Assembly (NCBI GenBank): GCA_027489105.1
Contig: JAIYAJ010000587.1
Coordinates: forward strand, 1 to 5,273
Reading direction: 5' to 3'
DNA length: 5,273 nt
Origin: Zymomonas sp.
GTDB lineage: Bacteria; Pseudomonadota; Alphaproteobacteria; Sphingomonadales; Sphingomonadaceae
Part shown: positions 1-5,273 of the stretch, one piece after another
How the letters are laid out: every line of letters begins with the position of its first letter
Position numbering within the stretch: the stretch's first letter is position 1
Notes under the pieces: generated by a model
Seen by the model: only the letters and a program-made list of their open reading frames with translations
Database searches by the model: none
What the model was told of the DNA's origin: nothing
Made by a program: the position numbers and the translations under genes

Positions 1-1022
1 AGCAGACGCTTTATCGCGCGGGAAACCAGTCGCCGGTTATCCGGGCGCTGATCGAGGCTGCCGAGGCGGGCAAGTCGGTGACCGCCGTCGTCGAACTGAA
101 GGCGCGCTTTGACGAGGAGCAAAACCTGCTCTGGGCCAACCAGCTGGAGCGCGCGGGCGTGCAGGTGGTCTATGGTTTCATCGAATGGAAAACCCACGCC
201 AAAATTTCGATGGTGGTGCGGCGCGAAGGCGGGGTGTATCGGACCTATTGCCACTTTGGCACGGGCAATTATCACCCGGTCACCGCGCGGATTTATACCG
301 ACATCAGCTTTTTCACCGCCGACCCGCGCGCCGGGCGCGATGCGGCGCAGCTGTTCAACTACATCACCGGCTATGTCGAACCGGTCGACCTCAACCTGCT
401 GACCATCTCGCCGCACGGCATTCGCGACGAACTGGCGCGGCTGATCGACGCCGAAATCGATCATGCGCGCGACGGCCGTCCTGCCGCGATCTGGGCAAAG
501 ATGAACTCGCTGGTCGACCCTGCGATCATCGAGAAACTGTACCGCGCCAGCGCCGCCGGGGTGCAGATCGATCTCGTCATCCGCGGCATATGCTGTCTGC
601 GGCCGGGTGTGCCCGGTCTGTCGGACAATATCCGGGTCAAATCGGTGGTGGGGCGCTTCCTTGAGCACAGCCGCATCGTCTGCTTCGGCAACGGCGCGGC
701 GCTGCCCAACCGCAAGGCGAAGGTGCTGATCAGTTCGGCCGACTGGATGCCGCGCAACTTCGATCGGCGGGTCGAATATCTGCTGCCGATCGAGAATCCG
801 ACGGTTCATGCGCAGATCCTCGATCAGGTGATGGTCGCCAATCTGATCGATGACGAGCAGAGCTGGCAGCTGATGCCCGACGGCAAATATGAGCGGGTGA
901 CGCCGGGCAAGCGGCCGTTCAACCTCCACCGCTATTTCATGACCAACCCGTCGCTTTCGGGCCGCGGTGCCGCTTCCCGCAAGGACGGCTCGGTCCCGAA
1001 GCTGTCGCTCCGCCGGAACTGA
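1..1022 (+). CDS. ppk1: Polyphosphate kinase 1, C-terminal half (5'-truncated by window edge)
   Basis: Polyphosphate kinase reversibly moves the gamma phosphate of ATP onto a growing inorganic polyphosphate chain through a phosphohistidine intermediate. The frame is open from base 3, so 339 C-terminal residues are visible and the N-terminal and head domains lie upstream. Catalytic landmarks match E. coli PPK with a constant offset of 370: Arg375 is the codon at 15-17, Arg405 is in KARFDEE, phospho-accepting His435 is in KTHAK (195-197), Arg564 is in VIRG (582-584) and His592 is in FLEHSR (666-668). The His-His spacing of 157 residues is identical. [13 protein letters not shown] and LSSADWM-like (ISSADWM) blocks are also present. 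The tail [12 protein letters not shown] and a basic end resemble alphaproteobacterial PPK1. All catalytic residues in view are intact, so the gene looks functional. The GTG at 78-80 is an internal valine, not a start. The ppx gene follows in the same direction beyond an antisense gene. Confidence 0.97.
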   Translation, partial: QTLYRAGNQSPVIRALIEAAEAGKSVTAVVELKARFDEEQNLLWANQLERAGVQVVYGFIEWKTHAKISMVVRREGGVYRTYCHFGTGNYHPVTARIYTDISFFTADPRAGRDAAQLFNYITGYVEPVDLNLLTISPHGIRDELARLIDAEIDHARDGRPAAIWAKMNSLVDPAIIEKLYRASAAGVQIDLVIRGICCLRPGVPGLSDNIRVKSVVGRFLEHSRIVCFGNGAALPNRKAKVLISSADWMPRNFDRRVEYLLPIENPTVHAQILDQVMVANLIDDEQSWQLMPDGKYERVTPGKRPFNLHRYFMTNPSLSGRGAASRKDGSVPKLSLRRN

Positions 1023-1028
1023 TCGGGG

Positions 1029-1652
1029 TCAGATCGCTCGGCGAGGCGCGATTGGTAGCCAGCGACTGGCGATGCCGATCCAGATCAGCGCGAGGCCCCA
1101 GCCGGCGAGGACGTCGCTGGGCCAGTGGACGCCGAGCGCCAGGCGGCTCCAGCCCACCCCCAGCGCGAAGGCTGCGAGCATCGGTGTCAGCCACGGCCGG
1201 TCGCGTCCGAACAGCAGCGCTAGGGCCAGCATCGTCAGCATCGATCCGGCGGCGTGCGAGCTGGGAAAGCTCAGGCTCGTGACCTCATCCAGCCGGCCGA
1301 CGAGCGGCGGGCGTGGGCGCGCGAGGATGCCCTTGGCGGCCTCGACGAACAGGCGACCCGATCCGATCGACAGGAAAAGCCACAGGGCCTCGGCCTTCCG
1401 TCCCTTGAGCGCCAGGACAAAAACCGTCGCCATAGCGACGGGCCCGAGCGTGCTGAATCCGCCGGCGTTGGTCAGCAGGGTCGTCGCCGGGATCAGGGAC
1501 GATGACGGATCGAGGCGGAAGATCGTCAGCCAATGGCCGTCCATCGCGGGAAGGCAGAGCCATAGCGTCATCCCCGCCGCCACCAGAAATATGCCGAGAA
1601 GCGGCCAGGCCATGGCGGGTCTGAGGAACGGGTTCATGGCTTCGCCTGCCAC
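1029..1652 (-). CDS. PAP2-superfamily integral membrane phosphatase
   Basis: This 207-residue membrane protein carries the full three-part PAP2 (type 2 phosphatidic acid phosphatase) signature: K107-x6-R114-P115, P130-S-S-H133, and S169-R170-x5-H176-x3-D180. In this family His176 is the nucleophile and His133 the general acid. About six hydrophobic segments are visible (roughly 12-34, 53-80, 87-105, 131-149, 154-172, 180-197), with the active-site motifs at membrane ends. Likely substrates are lipid phosphates or undecaprenyl pyrophosphate, but sequence alone does not separate these. Two starts are possible: GTG at 1652, chosen here, or ATG at codon 6 (1637). A strong AGGGAGGG (1661 to 1654) sits only 1-2 nt before the GTG and about 17 nt before the ATG, so neither spacing is ideal. 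The gene is convergent with ppk1 (6-bp gap) and divergent from ppx. Its link to polyphosphate metabolism is positional only. Confidence 0.92.
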   Translation of the reverse strand: MAGEAMNPFLRPAMAWPLLGIFLVAAGMTLWLCLPAMDGHWLTIFRLDPSSSLIPATTLLTNAGGFSTLGPVAMATVFVLALKGRKAEALWLFLSIGSGRLFVEAAKGILARPRPPLVGRLDEVTSLSFPSSHAAGSMLTMLALALLFGRDRPWLTPMLAAFALGVGWSRLALGVHWPSDVLAGWGLALIWIGIASRWLPIAPRRAI

Positions 1653-1653
1653 G

Positions 1654-1661
1654 CCCTCCCT
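1654..1661 (-). promoter_or_regulatory. Shine-Dalgarno-like site for the PAP2 gene
   Basis: Read on the minus strand this is AGGGAGGG, a near-perfect match to the anti-Shine-Dalgarno sequence. It is followed by a single C and then the GTG at 1652. The spacing is short for the GTG and long for the ATG five codons downstream, so it supports translation starting here without settling which codon is used. Confidence 0.5.
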
Positions 1662-1663
1662 GT

Positions 1664-1675
1664 GCCTTGCAAGGC
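1664..1675. promoter_or_regulatory. 12-bp perfect palindrome in the PAP2/ppx divergent region (operator candidate)
   Basis: GCCTTGCAAGGC is a perfect inverted repeat with no spacer. It lies 11 bp upstream of the PAP2 GTG and 67 bp upstream of the ppx ATG, inside the only non-coding DNA between the two divergent genes. A dimeric regulator could bind such a site, but no matching regulator is encoded in the window. The second TGCAA at 1692-1696 is a partial echo. Chance occurrence cannot be excluded. Confidence 0.3.
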
Positions 1676-1734
1676 GTGGGTGGAACCAAAGTGCAACTTA
1701 CCGCTTCCGGTCGATGGCGGATGTGCGTTAGAGC

Positions 1735-1738
1735 GGAG
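1735..1738 (+). promoter_or_regulatory. Ribosome binding site of ppx
   Basis: GGAG, within GAGCGGAG, ends 4 nt before the ATG at 1743. It is the reason for preferring this ATG over the in-frame GTG at 1662, which would add 27 residues of non-conserved sequence and run through the whole divergent promoter region. Confidence 0.6.
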
Positions 1739-1742
1739 ACCT

Positions 1743-3242
1743 ATGCCAGCGATTTCGATGTTTCGTCGGGCCAAGCATCCGGCGCCGGGCCATACCCGTG
1801 TCGGAATCATCGACATCGGCTCCAACTCGATTCGTCTCGTCATCTATGACGGCCCGGCCCGGGTTCCGGCGGCGCTGTTCAACGAGAAGGTGATGGCCGG
1901 GCTGGGCAAGGGGCTTGCCCGCACCGGCGCGCTCGATCGGGACGCCATGGAGCGCGCGCTCCACGCCCTGTCACGGTTCAAGCGCCTCGCCGAACAGATG
2001 GGGGTGCCGCATCCGCGCACGGTGGCGACGGCGGCGGTCCGCGACGCCAGCAATGGCAAGCTCTTCATCGATCGGGTGCTCGAACTCGGCCTGCCGGTCG
2101 AGATACTTTCGGGCGACGATGAAGGGCGAATCGCCGGGCTTGGCGTGATCGCCTCGATCCCCGAAGCCAATGGCATCGTCGGCGATCTGGGGGGCGGCAG
2201 TCTCGAACTGGCCCGCGTGGTCGACGGCGAAGTGCGCGAGACCAGCTCATTTCCGCTGGGTGTCCTGCGCATCGATGCGGTCAAGGCGAACGGCCCGCGC
2301 GCGCTGCGCGCGCTGGTCGACAAGACGCTCGACAAGGCAGGCTGGAAAGGCAAGGGGGCTGGTCTGCCCTTCTACATGGTCGGCGGTTCGTGGCGCTCAC
2401 TCGCCCGGCTCGACATGTATCTGACCGATTATCCGCTGCCGATCGTCCACCATTATTGGATGCCGCCCGAAAATGCGCAGCATCTGGTGCGCGTGCTGGC
2501 GCATCTCGATCGCAAGCGCCTGCGCGAGGTCATCGGCCTGTCGGGCGCGCGCATTCCCACGCTGTCGCACGCCGCTTCGCTGCTGACCCATGTCGTGCGC
2601 GAACTTGGGTCGAGCGAGCTGATCGTCTCGGCTTATGGCCTGCGCGAGGGGCTGCTCTACGAGGAATTGTCGCCCTATCAGCGGGCACAGGATCCGCTGA
2701 TCGCCTCGACCCGTGAAGAGGGCGCGCGTCAGGGTCGCTTTCCCGAACATGGCGATCTGCTCGAACGCTGGATCGCGCCGCTGTTCGAGGGCGAAAGCCG
2801 CGAGGATGCGCGCGTTCGCCACGCGACCTGCCTGCTGGCCGATGTGGGCTGGCGCGCGCACCCCGAGTTTCGCGCCGAGCGTGGTGTCGAGACCGCGCTC
2901 CATGGCAATTGGGTGGGGATCGACTCCCGCGGCCGCGGCATGATGGCGCATGCGCTGTGGACCAGCTTCGGCGGCAACGGGATGGTACCCGTCATCAGCA
3001 GCATCTGCTCGCCATCGGAGATCGTCACGGCGGAGCGATGGGGACTGGCGCTGCGCCTGGGGCAGCGCTTCTCGGGCGGCGTCGCCGATGCGCTGACGGG
3101 GAGCCGGCTGTCACTGGCGCCAGGCGCGCTCGAACTGCGCGTCGACAAGGACAATGCCCTGCTTCACGGCGAGACCGTCGAGCGGCGCCATCGCACGCTC
3201 GCCGCCTCGTTCGGGCTGGAAGCGCGCCTTATACTGGACTGA
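1743..3242 (+). CDS. ppx: Exopolyphosphatase, Ppx/GppA family
   Basis: Ppx removes terminal phosphates processively from polyphosphate; family members may also hydrolyse pppGpp. The 499-residue product has the ASKHA (actin-like) fold signatures in order: phosphate-1 loop DIGSNSIRL (24-32), ATAAVRD (95-101), the acidic catalytic stretch SGDDEGR (123-129, with Glu127 aligning to the catalytic glutamate of E. coli Ppx), phosphate-2 loop GDLGGGSLEL (147-156), FPLGVLR (170-176) and the MVGGSW element (212-217). The C-terminal part from about 330 is the HD-like domain, here in the form LADVGWRAHPEFRAE (365-379), where the His of the usual HD pair is Ala. That wording looks typical of alphaproteobacterial Ppx. 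The length is close to the usual ~500. The ATG at 1743 has a GGAG 4 nt upstream. It is codirectional with ppk1 but separated by the antisense PAP2 gene, and convergent with rnd. GppA activity is possible and cannot be excluded from sequence. Confidence 0.94.
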   Translation: MPAISMFRRAKHPAPGHTRVGIIDIGSNSIRLVIYDGPARVPAALFNEKVMAGLGKGLARTGALDRDAMERALHALSRFKRLAEQMGVPHPRTVATAAVRDASNGKLFIDRVLELGLPVEILSGDDEGRIAGLGVIASIPEANGIVGDLGGGSLELARVVDGEVRETSSFPLGVLRIDAVKANGPRALRALVDKTLDKAGWKGKGAGLPFYMVGGSWRSLARLDMYLTDYPLPIVHHYWMPPENAQHLVRVLAHLDRKRLREVIGLSGARIPTLSHAASLLTHVVRELGSSELIVSAYGLREGLLYEELSPYQRAQDPLIASTREEGARQGRFPEHGDLLERWIAPLFEGESREDARVRHATCLLADVGWRAHPEFRAERGVETALHGNWVGIDSRGRGMMAHALWTSFGGNGMVPVISSICSPSEIVTAERWGLALRLGQRFSGGVADALTGSRLSLAPGALELRVDKDNALLHGETVERRHRTLAASFGLEARLILD

Positions 3243-3252
3243 GGAAGACGGG

Positions 3253-3280
3253 CGGGCTGGCGGTGTGCCGCCCCGGTTTT
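3253..3280 (+). terminator. Weak intrinsic-terminator-like hairpin after ppx
   Basis: In the 37-bp gap between the ppx and rnd stops, CGGG (3253-3256) can pair with CCCG (3272-3275) around an inner GGC/GCC stem; an alternative 5-bp GGCGG/CCGCC stem with a TGTG loop uses 3259-3272. A TTTT run follows at 3277-3280 and touches the rnd stop codon. The T run is short and the longer stem is imperfect, so termination would be partial at best. No equivalent T-rich end is seen for rnd on the other strand. Confidence 0.35.
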
Positions 3281-4458
3281 CACTCCGCGCCGTTACCCTC
3301 AAGTGCGGACATCACCATCCGGCCGTTGCGCACGCTGAAGGCGAGCCGTCCCTCGACGAGAGCCAGCGCATCCTTGCCGAAGACATCGTGGCGCCAGCCC
3401 TTGAGCATCGGCAGGTCGCGCACGCCGGCCGCCAGCAGTTCGAGTTCTTCCGATCGGGCGATCAGCCGGGCGGCGACGTCGGCATCGCGCGAGCGCACCT
3501 TCAGCAGCAGCTTGAGCAGGTCGGCGATCAGCGCGCCCTCCTTGCCGAGACCCGGCTTGCGGTCCTCACGCGGCGGCATTTCGTGGTCGGGCAGCGGGCG
3601 GGAGTCGGCGATCGCGGCCATCAGGCGCGCGCCGATGTCATTCTGCGCCCAGCTGGGCGACAGGCCGCGCACGCGCGACAGATCGGATTGGGTCTTGGGC
3701 GGATGGGAGGCGAGGTCGGCCAGCGTCTCGTCCTTGGCGATGCGGCCGCGCGGCAGATTCTTCGAGCGCGCCTCGCGCTCGCGCCAGGCGGCGATCGCTT
3801 TGAGCCGGCCGAGCACTTCGGCCTTGCGGCTTGGCAGCCGGATGCGTGTCCAGGCGAGGTCGGGTTCGTTGGCGTAGCTGGCGGGGTCGCACAGCCGTTC
3901 CATCTCATTGTCGAGCCAGCCGCCGCGTCCGGTCTTGCGCAACTTGTCGAGCATCCGCGGGAACAGCTCGGCCAGATAGGTCACGTCGCCGATCGCATAG
4001 TCGATCTGCCGCTTGTCGAGCGGACGCCGGGCCCAGTCGGTGAAGCGGGCGCCTTTGTCGAGCTTGATGCCCAACAGGCTCTCGACCAGATTGGAATAGC
4101 CGATCTGTTCGCCCATCCCCACCGCAATCGCGGCGATTTGCGTATCGAACATGGGGTGCGGGGTCTTGCCTGTCAGATTATGAACGATTTCCAGGTCCTG
4201 CCCGCCGGCATGGAAGACCTTGAGCACATCGGGATTGTCCACGAGCAGATCGAGCAACGGCGTCAGGTCGATGTCCTTGGCCTTGGGGTCGATCGCGGCG
4301 GCCTCTTCGCTGTTGGCGATCTGGATCAGGCAGAGGTCGGGCCAATAGGTGCTCTCGCGCATGAACTCGGTGTCGACCGTCACGAAGGGCGACTGGGAGA
4401 GCCGGGTGCAGAGATTGGCGAGGGTGGCGCTGTCGGTAATGAGCGGGTGAATGTGCAT
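3280..4458 (-). CDS. rnd: Ribonuclease D (DEDDy 3'-5' exoribonuclease)
   Basis: RNase D trims 3' ends of tRNA precursors and other small stable RNAs. The 392-residue product has the three DEDDy exonuclease motifs: ExoI VDTEF (Asp29, Glu31), ExoII GGQDLE (Asp88) and ExoIII YAIGD (Tyr154, Asp158). These correspond to E. coli Asp28, Glu30, Asp85, Tyr151 and Asp155 with near-identical spacing. FDTQIAA and DWARRPLDKRQIDYA are further family blocks. An HRDC domain follows (about 207-290, with KNLPRGRI..DETL.DLA), then a second helical HRDC-like region to the end, as in E. coli RNase D. The ATG at 4458 (MHIHPLI) is chosen because it places ExoI where the family has it. An in-frame ATG at 4470 and GTG at 4497 would add 4 or 13 residues, and none of the three has a clear Shine-Dalgarno. 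The gene is divergent from aspS and convergent with ppx, and looks intact. Confidence 0.95.
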   Translation of the reverse strand: MHIHPLITDSATLANLCTRLSQSPFVTVDTEFMRESTYWPDLCLIQIANSEEAAAIDPKAKDIDLTPLLDLLVDNPDVLKVFHAGGQDLEIVHNLTGKTPHPMFDTQIAAIAVGMGEQIGYSNLVESLLGIKLDKGARFTDWARRPLDKRQIDYAIGDVTYLAELFPRMLDKLRKTGRGGWLDNEMERLCDPASYANEPDLAWTRIRLPSRKAEVLGRLKAIAAWREREARSKNLPRGRIAKDETLADLASHPPKTQSDLSRVRGLSPSWAQNDIGARLMAAIADSRPLPDHEMPPREDRKPGLGKEGALIADLLKLLLKVRSRDADVAARLIARSEELELLAAGVRDLPMLKGWRHDVFGKDALALVEGRLAFSVRNGRMVMSALEGNGAE

Positions 4459-4484
4459 GGCGACGTGCATAGCCGGGTTACAAC

Positions 4485-4495
4485 GCTTGACAAGC
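4485..4495. promoter_or_regulatory. Quasi-palindrome overlapping a TTGACA box in the rnd/aspS divergent region
   Basis: GCTTGACAAGC has perfect 5-bp arms around a central A and contains TTGACA (4487-4492), the consensus sigma-70 -35 hexamer, oriented toward aspS. No convincing -10 hexamer stands 16-18 bp downstream (the position reads CGAAGC in very GC-rich DNA). It could be a promoter element, an operator, or chance. It lies inside rnd only if the upstream GTG at 4497 is the true start. Confidence 0.25.
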
Positions 4496-4553
4496 ACCGC
4501 GCGCCCGCGCGAAGCGCTCCGCTCGCAATTTCACCGGAAAGTTGAACCTACCC

Positions 4554-5273
4554 ATGCACGCCTATCGCACGCACAGCTGCGGCCAGCTCCGCTCCGAGCA
4601 CGTCGGAACCCAGGTCCGTATCTCCGGCTGGGTGCACCGCAAGCGTGACCATGGCAATCTGCTCTTCGTCGACCTGCGCGACCATTATGGCCTGACCCAG
4701 ATCGTCACCGACATCGAGTCGGAAGCGTTCAAGCAACTCGAGCGGTTGCGTGTCGAGTCGGTCGTGACGATCACCGGCGACGTCGTCGCCCGTGCGCCCG
4801 AGGCGGTGAACCCGAACCTCGCGACCGGCGCGATCGAGGTCCGTGCGCGCGACGTCGCGGTGCAGTCGGTTGCGCAGGAACTGCCGCTGCCGGTGGCGGG
4901 CGAGGCCGACTATCCCGAGGATATCCGCCTGCGCTACCGCTTCCTCGATCTGCGCCGCGACCGGATTCACTCGAACATCGTCCTGCGCTCGAACGTCATC
5001 GCATCGATCCGCCGCCGCATGATCGACCAGGGCTTCACCGAATATCAGACGCCCATCCTGACGGCCTCGTCGCCCGAGGGGGCGCGTGACTTCCTCGTGT
5101 CCAGCCGCATCCATCCCGGCAAATTCTATGCGCTGCCGCAGGCGCCGCAGATGTTCAAGCAGCTGCTGATGGTCGCCGGTTTCGACCGCTATTTCCAGAT
5201 CGCACCCTGCTTCCGTGACGAGGACGCCCGCGCCGACCGGTCGCCGGGTGAATTCTACCAGCTCGATTTCGAG
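4554..5273 (+). CDS. aspS: Aspartyl-tRNA synthetase, N-terminal part (3'-truncated by window edge)
   Basis: AspRS is a class IIb enzyme that attaches aspartate to tRNA. The first 240 residues are visible, out of about 590-600 in bacterial AspRS. The anticodon-binding OB fold comes first ([10 protein letters not shown] at 9-18, [11 protein letters not shown] at 24-34, FVDLRD at 38-43, [11 protein letters not shown] at 86-96). The catalytic domain follows: RYRFLDLRR (127-135), motif 1 ending at Pro167, [10 protein letters not shown] (173-182) with the substrate-contacting Glu175, [10 protein letters not shown] (196-205), and motif 2 [11 protein letters not shown] (219-229) with ATP-binding Arg221. 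[10 protein letters not shown] (229-238) resembles the alphaproteobacterial version of motif 2. His33 aligns with E. coli Leu30 and Pseudomonas His31, which bears on tRNA discrimination. The ATG at 4554 gives an N-terminus collinear with E. coli AspRS. A weak GGAAAG lies 12 nt upstream. The bacterial insertion domain and motif 3 lie beyond the edge. Confidence 0.96.
   Translation, partial: MHAYRTHSCGQLRSEHVGTQVRISGWVHRKRDHGNLLFVDLRDHYGLTQIVTDIESEAFKQLERLRVESVVTITGDVVARAPEAVNPNLATGAIEVRARDVAVQSVAQELPLPVAGEADYPEDIRLRYRFLDLRRDRIHSNIVLRSNVIASIRRRMIDQGFTEYQTPILTASSPEGARDFLVSSRIHPGKFYALPQAPQMFKQLLMVAGFDRYFQIAPCFRDEDARADRSPGEFYQLDFE

Noticed and set aside
1011..1043. Hairpin (CGCCG/CGGCG with an inner GATC/GATC) spanning the ppk1 and PAP2 stop codons as a bidirectional terminator
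   Set aside because: The stems are short (5 and 4 bp) with an asymmetric internal loop and there is no T run on either side, so it does not qualify as an intrinsic terminator.
1667..1695. TTGCAA (1667-1672) as a -35 box for ppx
   Set aside because: The hexamer 17 bp downstream reads AGTGCA, which is not a credible -10; the element is better noted as part of the palindrome.
967..1731. A 254-codon + strand open frame opposite the PAP2 gene
   Set aside because: The complete PAP2 motif set and hydrophobic periodicity are on the minus strand; the plus-strand product is Arg/Ser/Pro-rich with no domain.
1662..1742. A 27-residue N-terminal extension of Ppx from GTG at 1662
   Set aside because: It has no ribosome binding site, crosses the whole divergent control region, and adds residues with no family resemblance; the ATG at 1743 has GGAG 4 nt upstream.
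3154..4545. A 463-codon open frame on the + strand covering the end of ppx and all of rnd in antisense
   Set aside because: rnd on the other strand has every DEDDy catalytic residue and family-like domains. The antisense translation has no recognisable motif, is rich in Ala/Arg/Gly/Gln, and is the kind of shadow frame GC-rich codon use creates.
4548..5114. A 188-codon minus-strand open frame opposite the aspS start
   Set aside because: It mirrors clear AspRS coding sequence, ends 6 bases before the aspS ATG, and its translation shows only shadow-type composition (His/Asp/Arg-rich, no motifs).

Overview
This is a GC-rich, densely coded stretch of chromosome with five protein genes and no RNA genes, mobile elements, CRISPR or long repeats. 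Protein wording points to an alphaproteobacterium, most likely a sphingomonad. The clues are a PPK1 reading RGICCLRP and ending in a [12 protein letters not shown] tail, a Ppx with an ADVGWRAHPEFRAE motif in its C-terminal domain, an AspRS with [13 protein letters not shown] in motif 2, and an RNase D starting MHIHPLI. This assignment rests on recalled family patterns, not on a search.

Layout, left to right: (1) the 3' half of ppk1 (polyphosphate kinase, + strand, cut by the left edge, stop at 1022); (2) a complete PAP2-superfamily membrane phosphatase on the - strand (1652 to 1029), convergent with ppk1 and only 6 bp away; (3) a 90-bp divergent intergenic region holding a 12-bp perfect palindrome; (4) ppx (exopolyphosphatase, Ppx/GppA family, + strand, 1743-3242); (5) a 37-bp convergent gap with a weak terminator-like hairpin; (6) rnd (ribonuclease D, - strand, 4458 to 3280); (7) a 95-bp divergent region with a quasi-palindrome over a perfect TTGACA; (8) the 5' end of aspS (aspartyl-tRNA synthetase, + strand, from 4554, cut by the right edge).

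Ppk1 builds polyphosphate from ATP and Ppx trims it back to orthophosphate, so two genes form a polyphosphate synthesis and turnover pair. A membrane phosphatase gene is inserted antisense between them. rnd (3' trimming of stable RNA, especially tRNA precursors) and aspS (tRNA charging) are housekeeping genes that share a divergent control region. No intergenic stretch exceeds 100 bp.

I found no convincing new biological system. The points most worth a second look are the ppk1/antisense-PAP2/ppx arrangement, which has the geometry of a noncontiguous operon; the palindrome in the PAP2/ppx divergent region; the HD-to-AD change in Ppx; and a histidine in AspRS that suggests a non-discriminating (Asp/Asn) enzyme.
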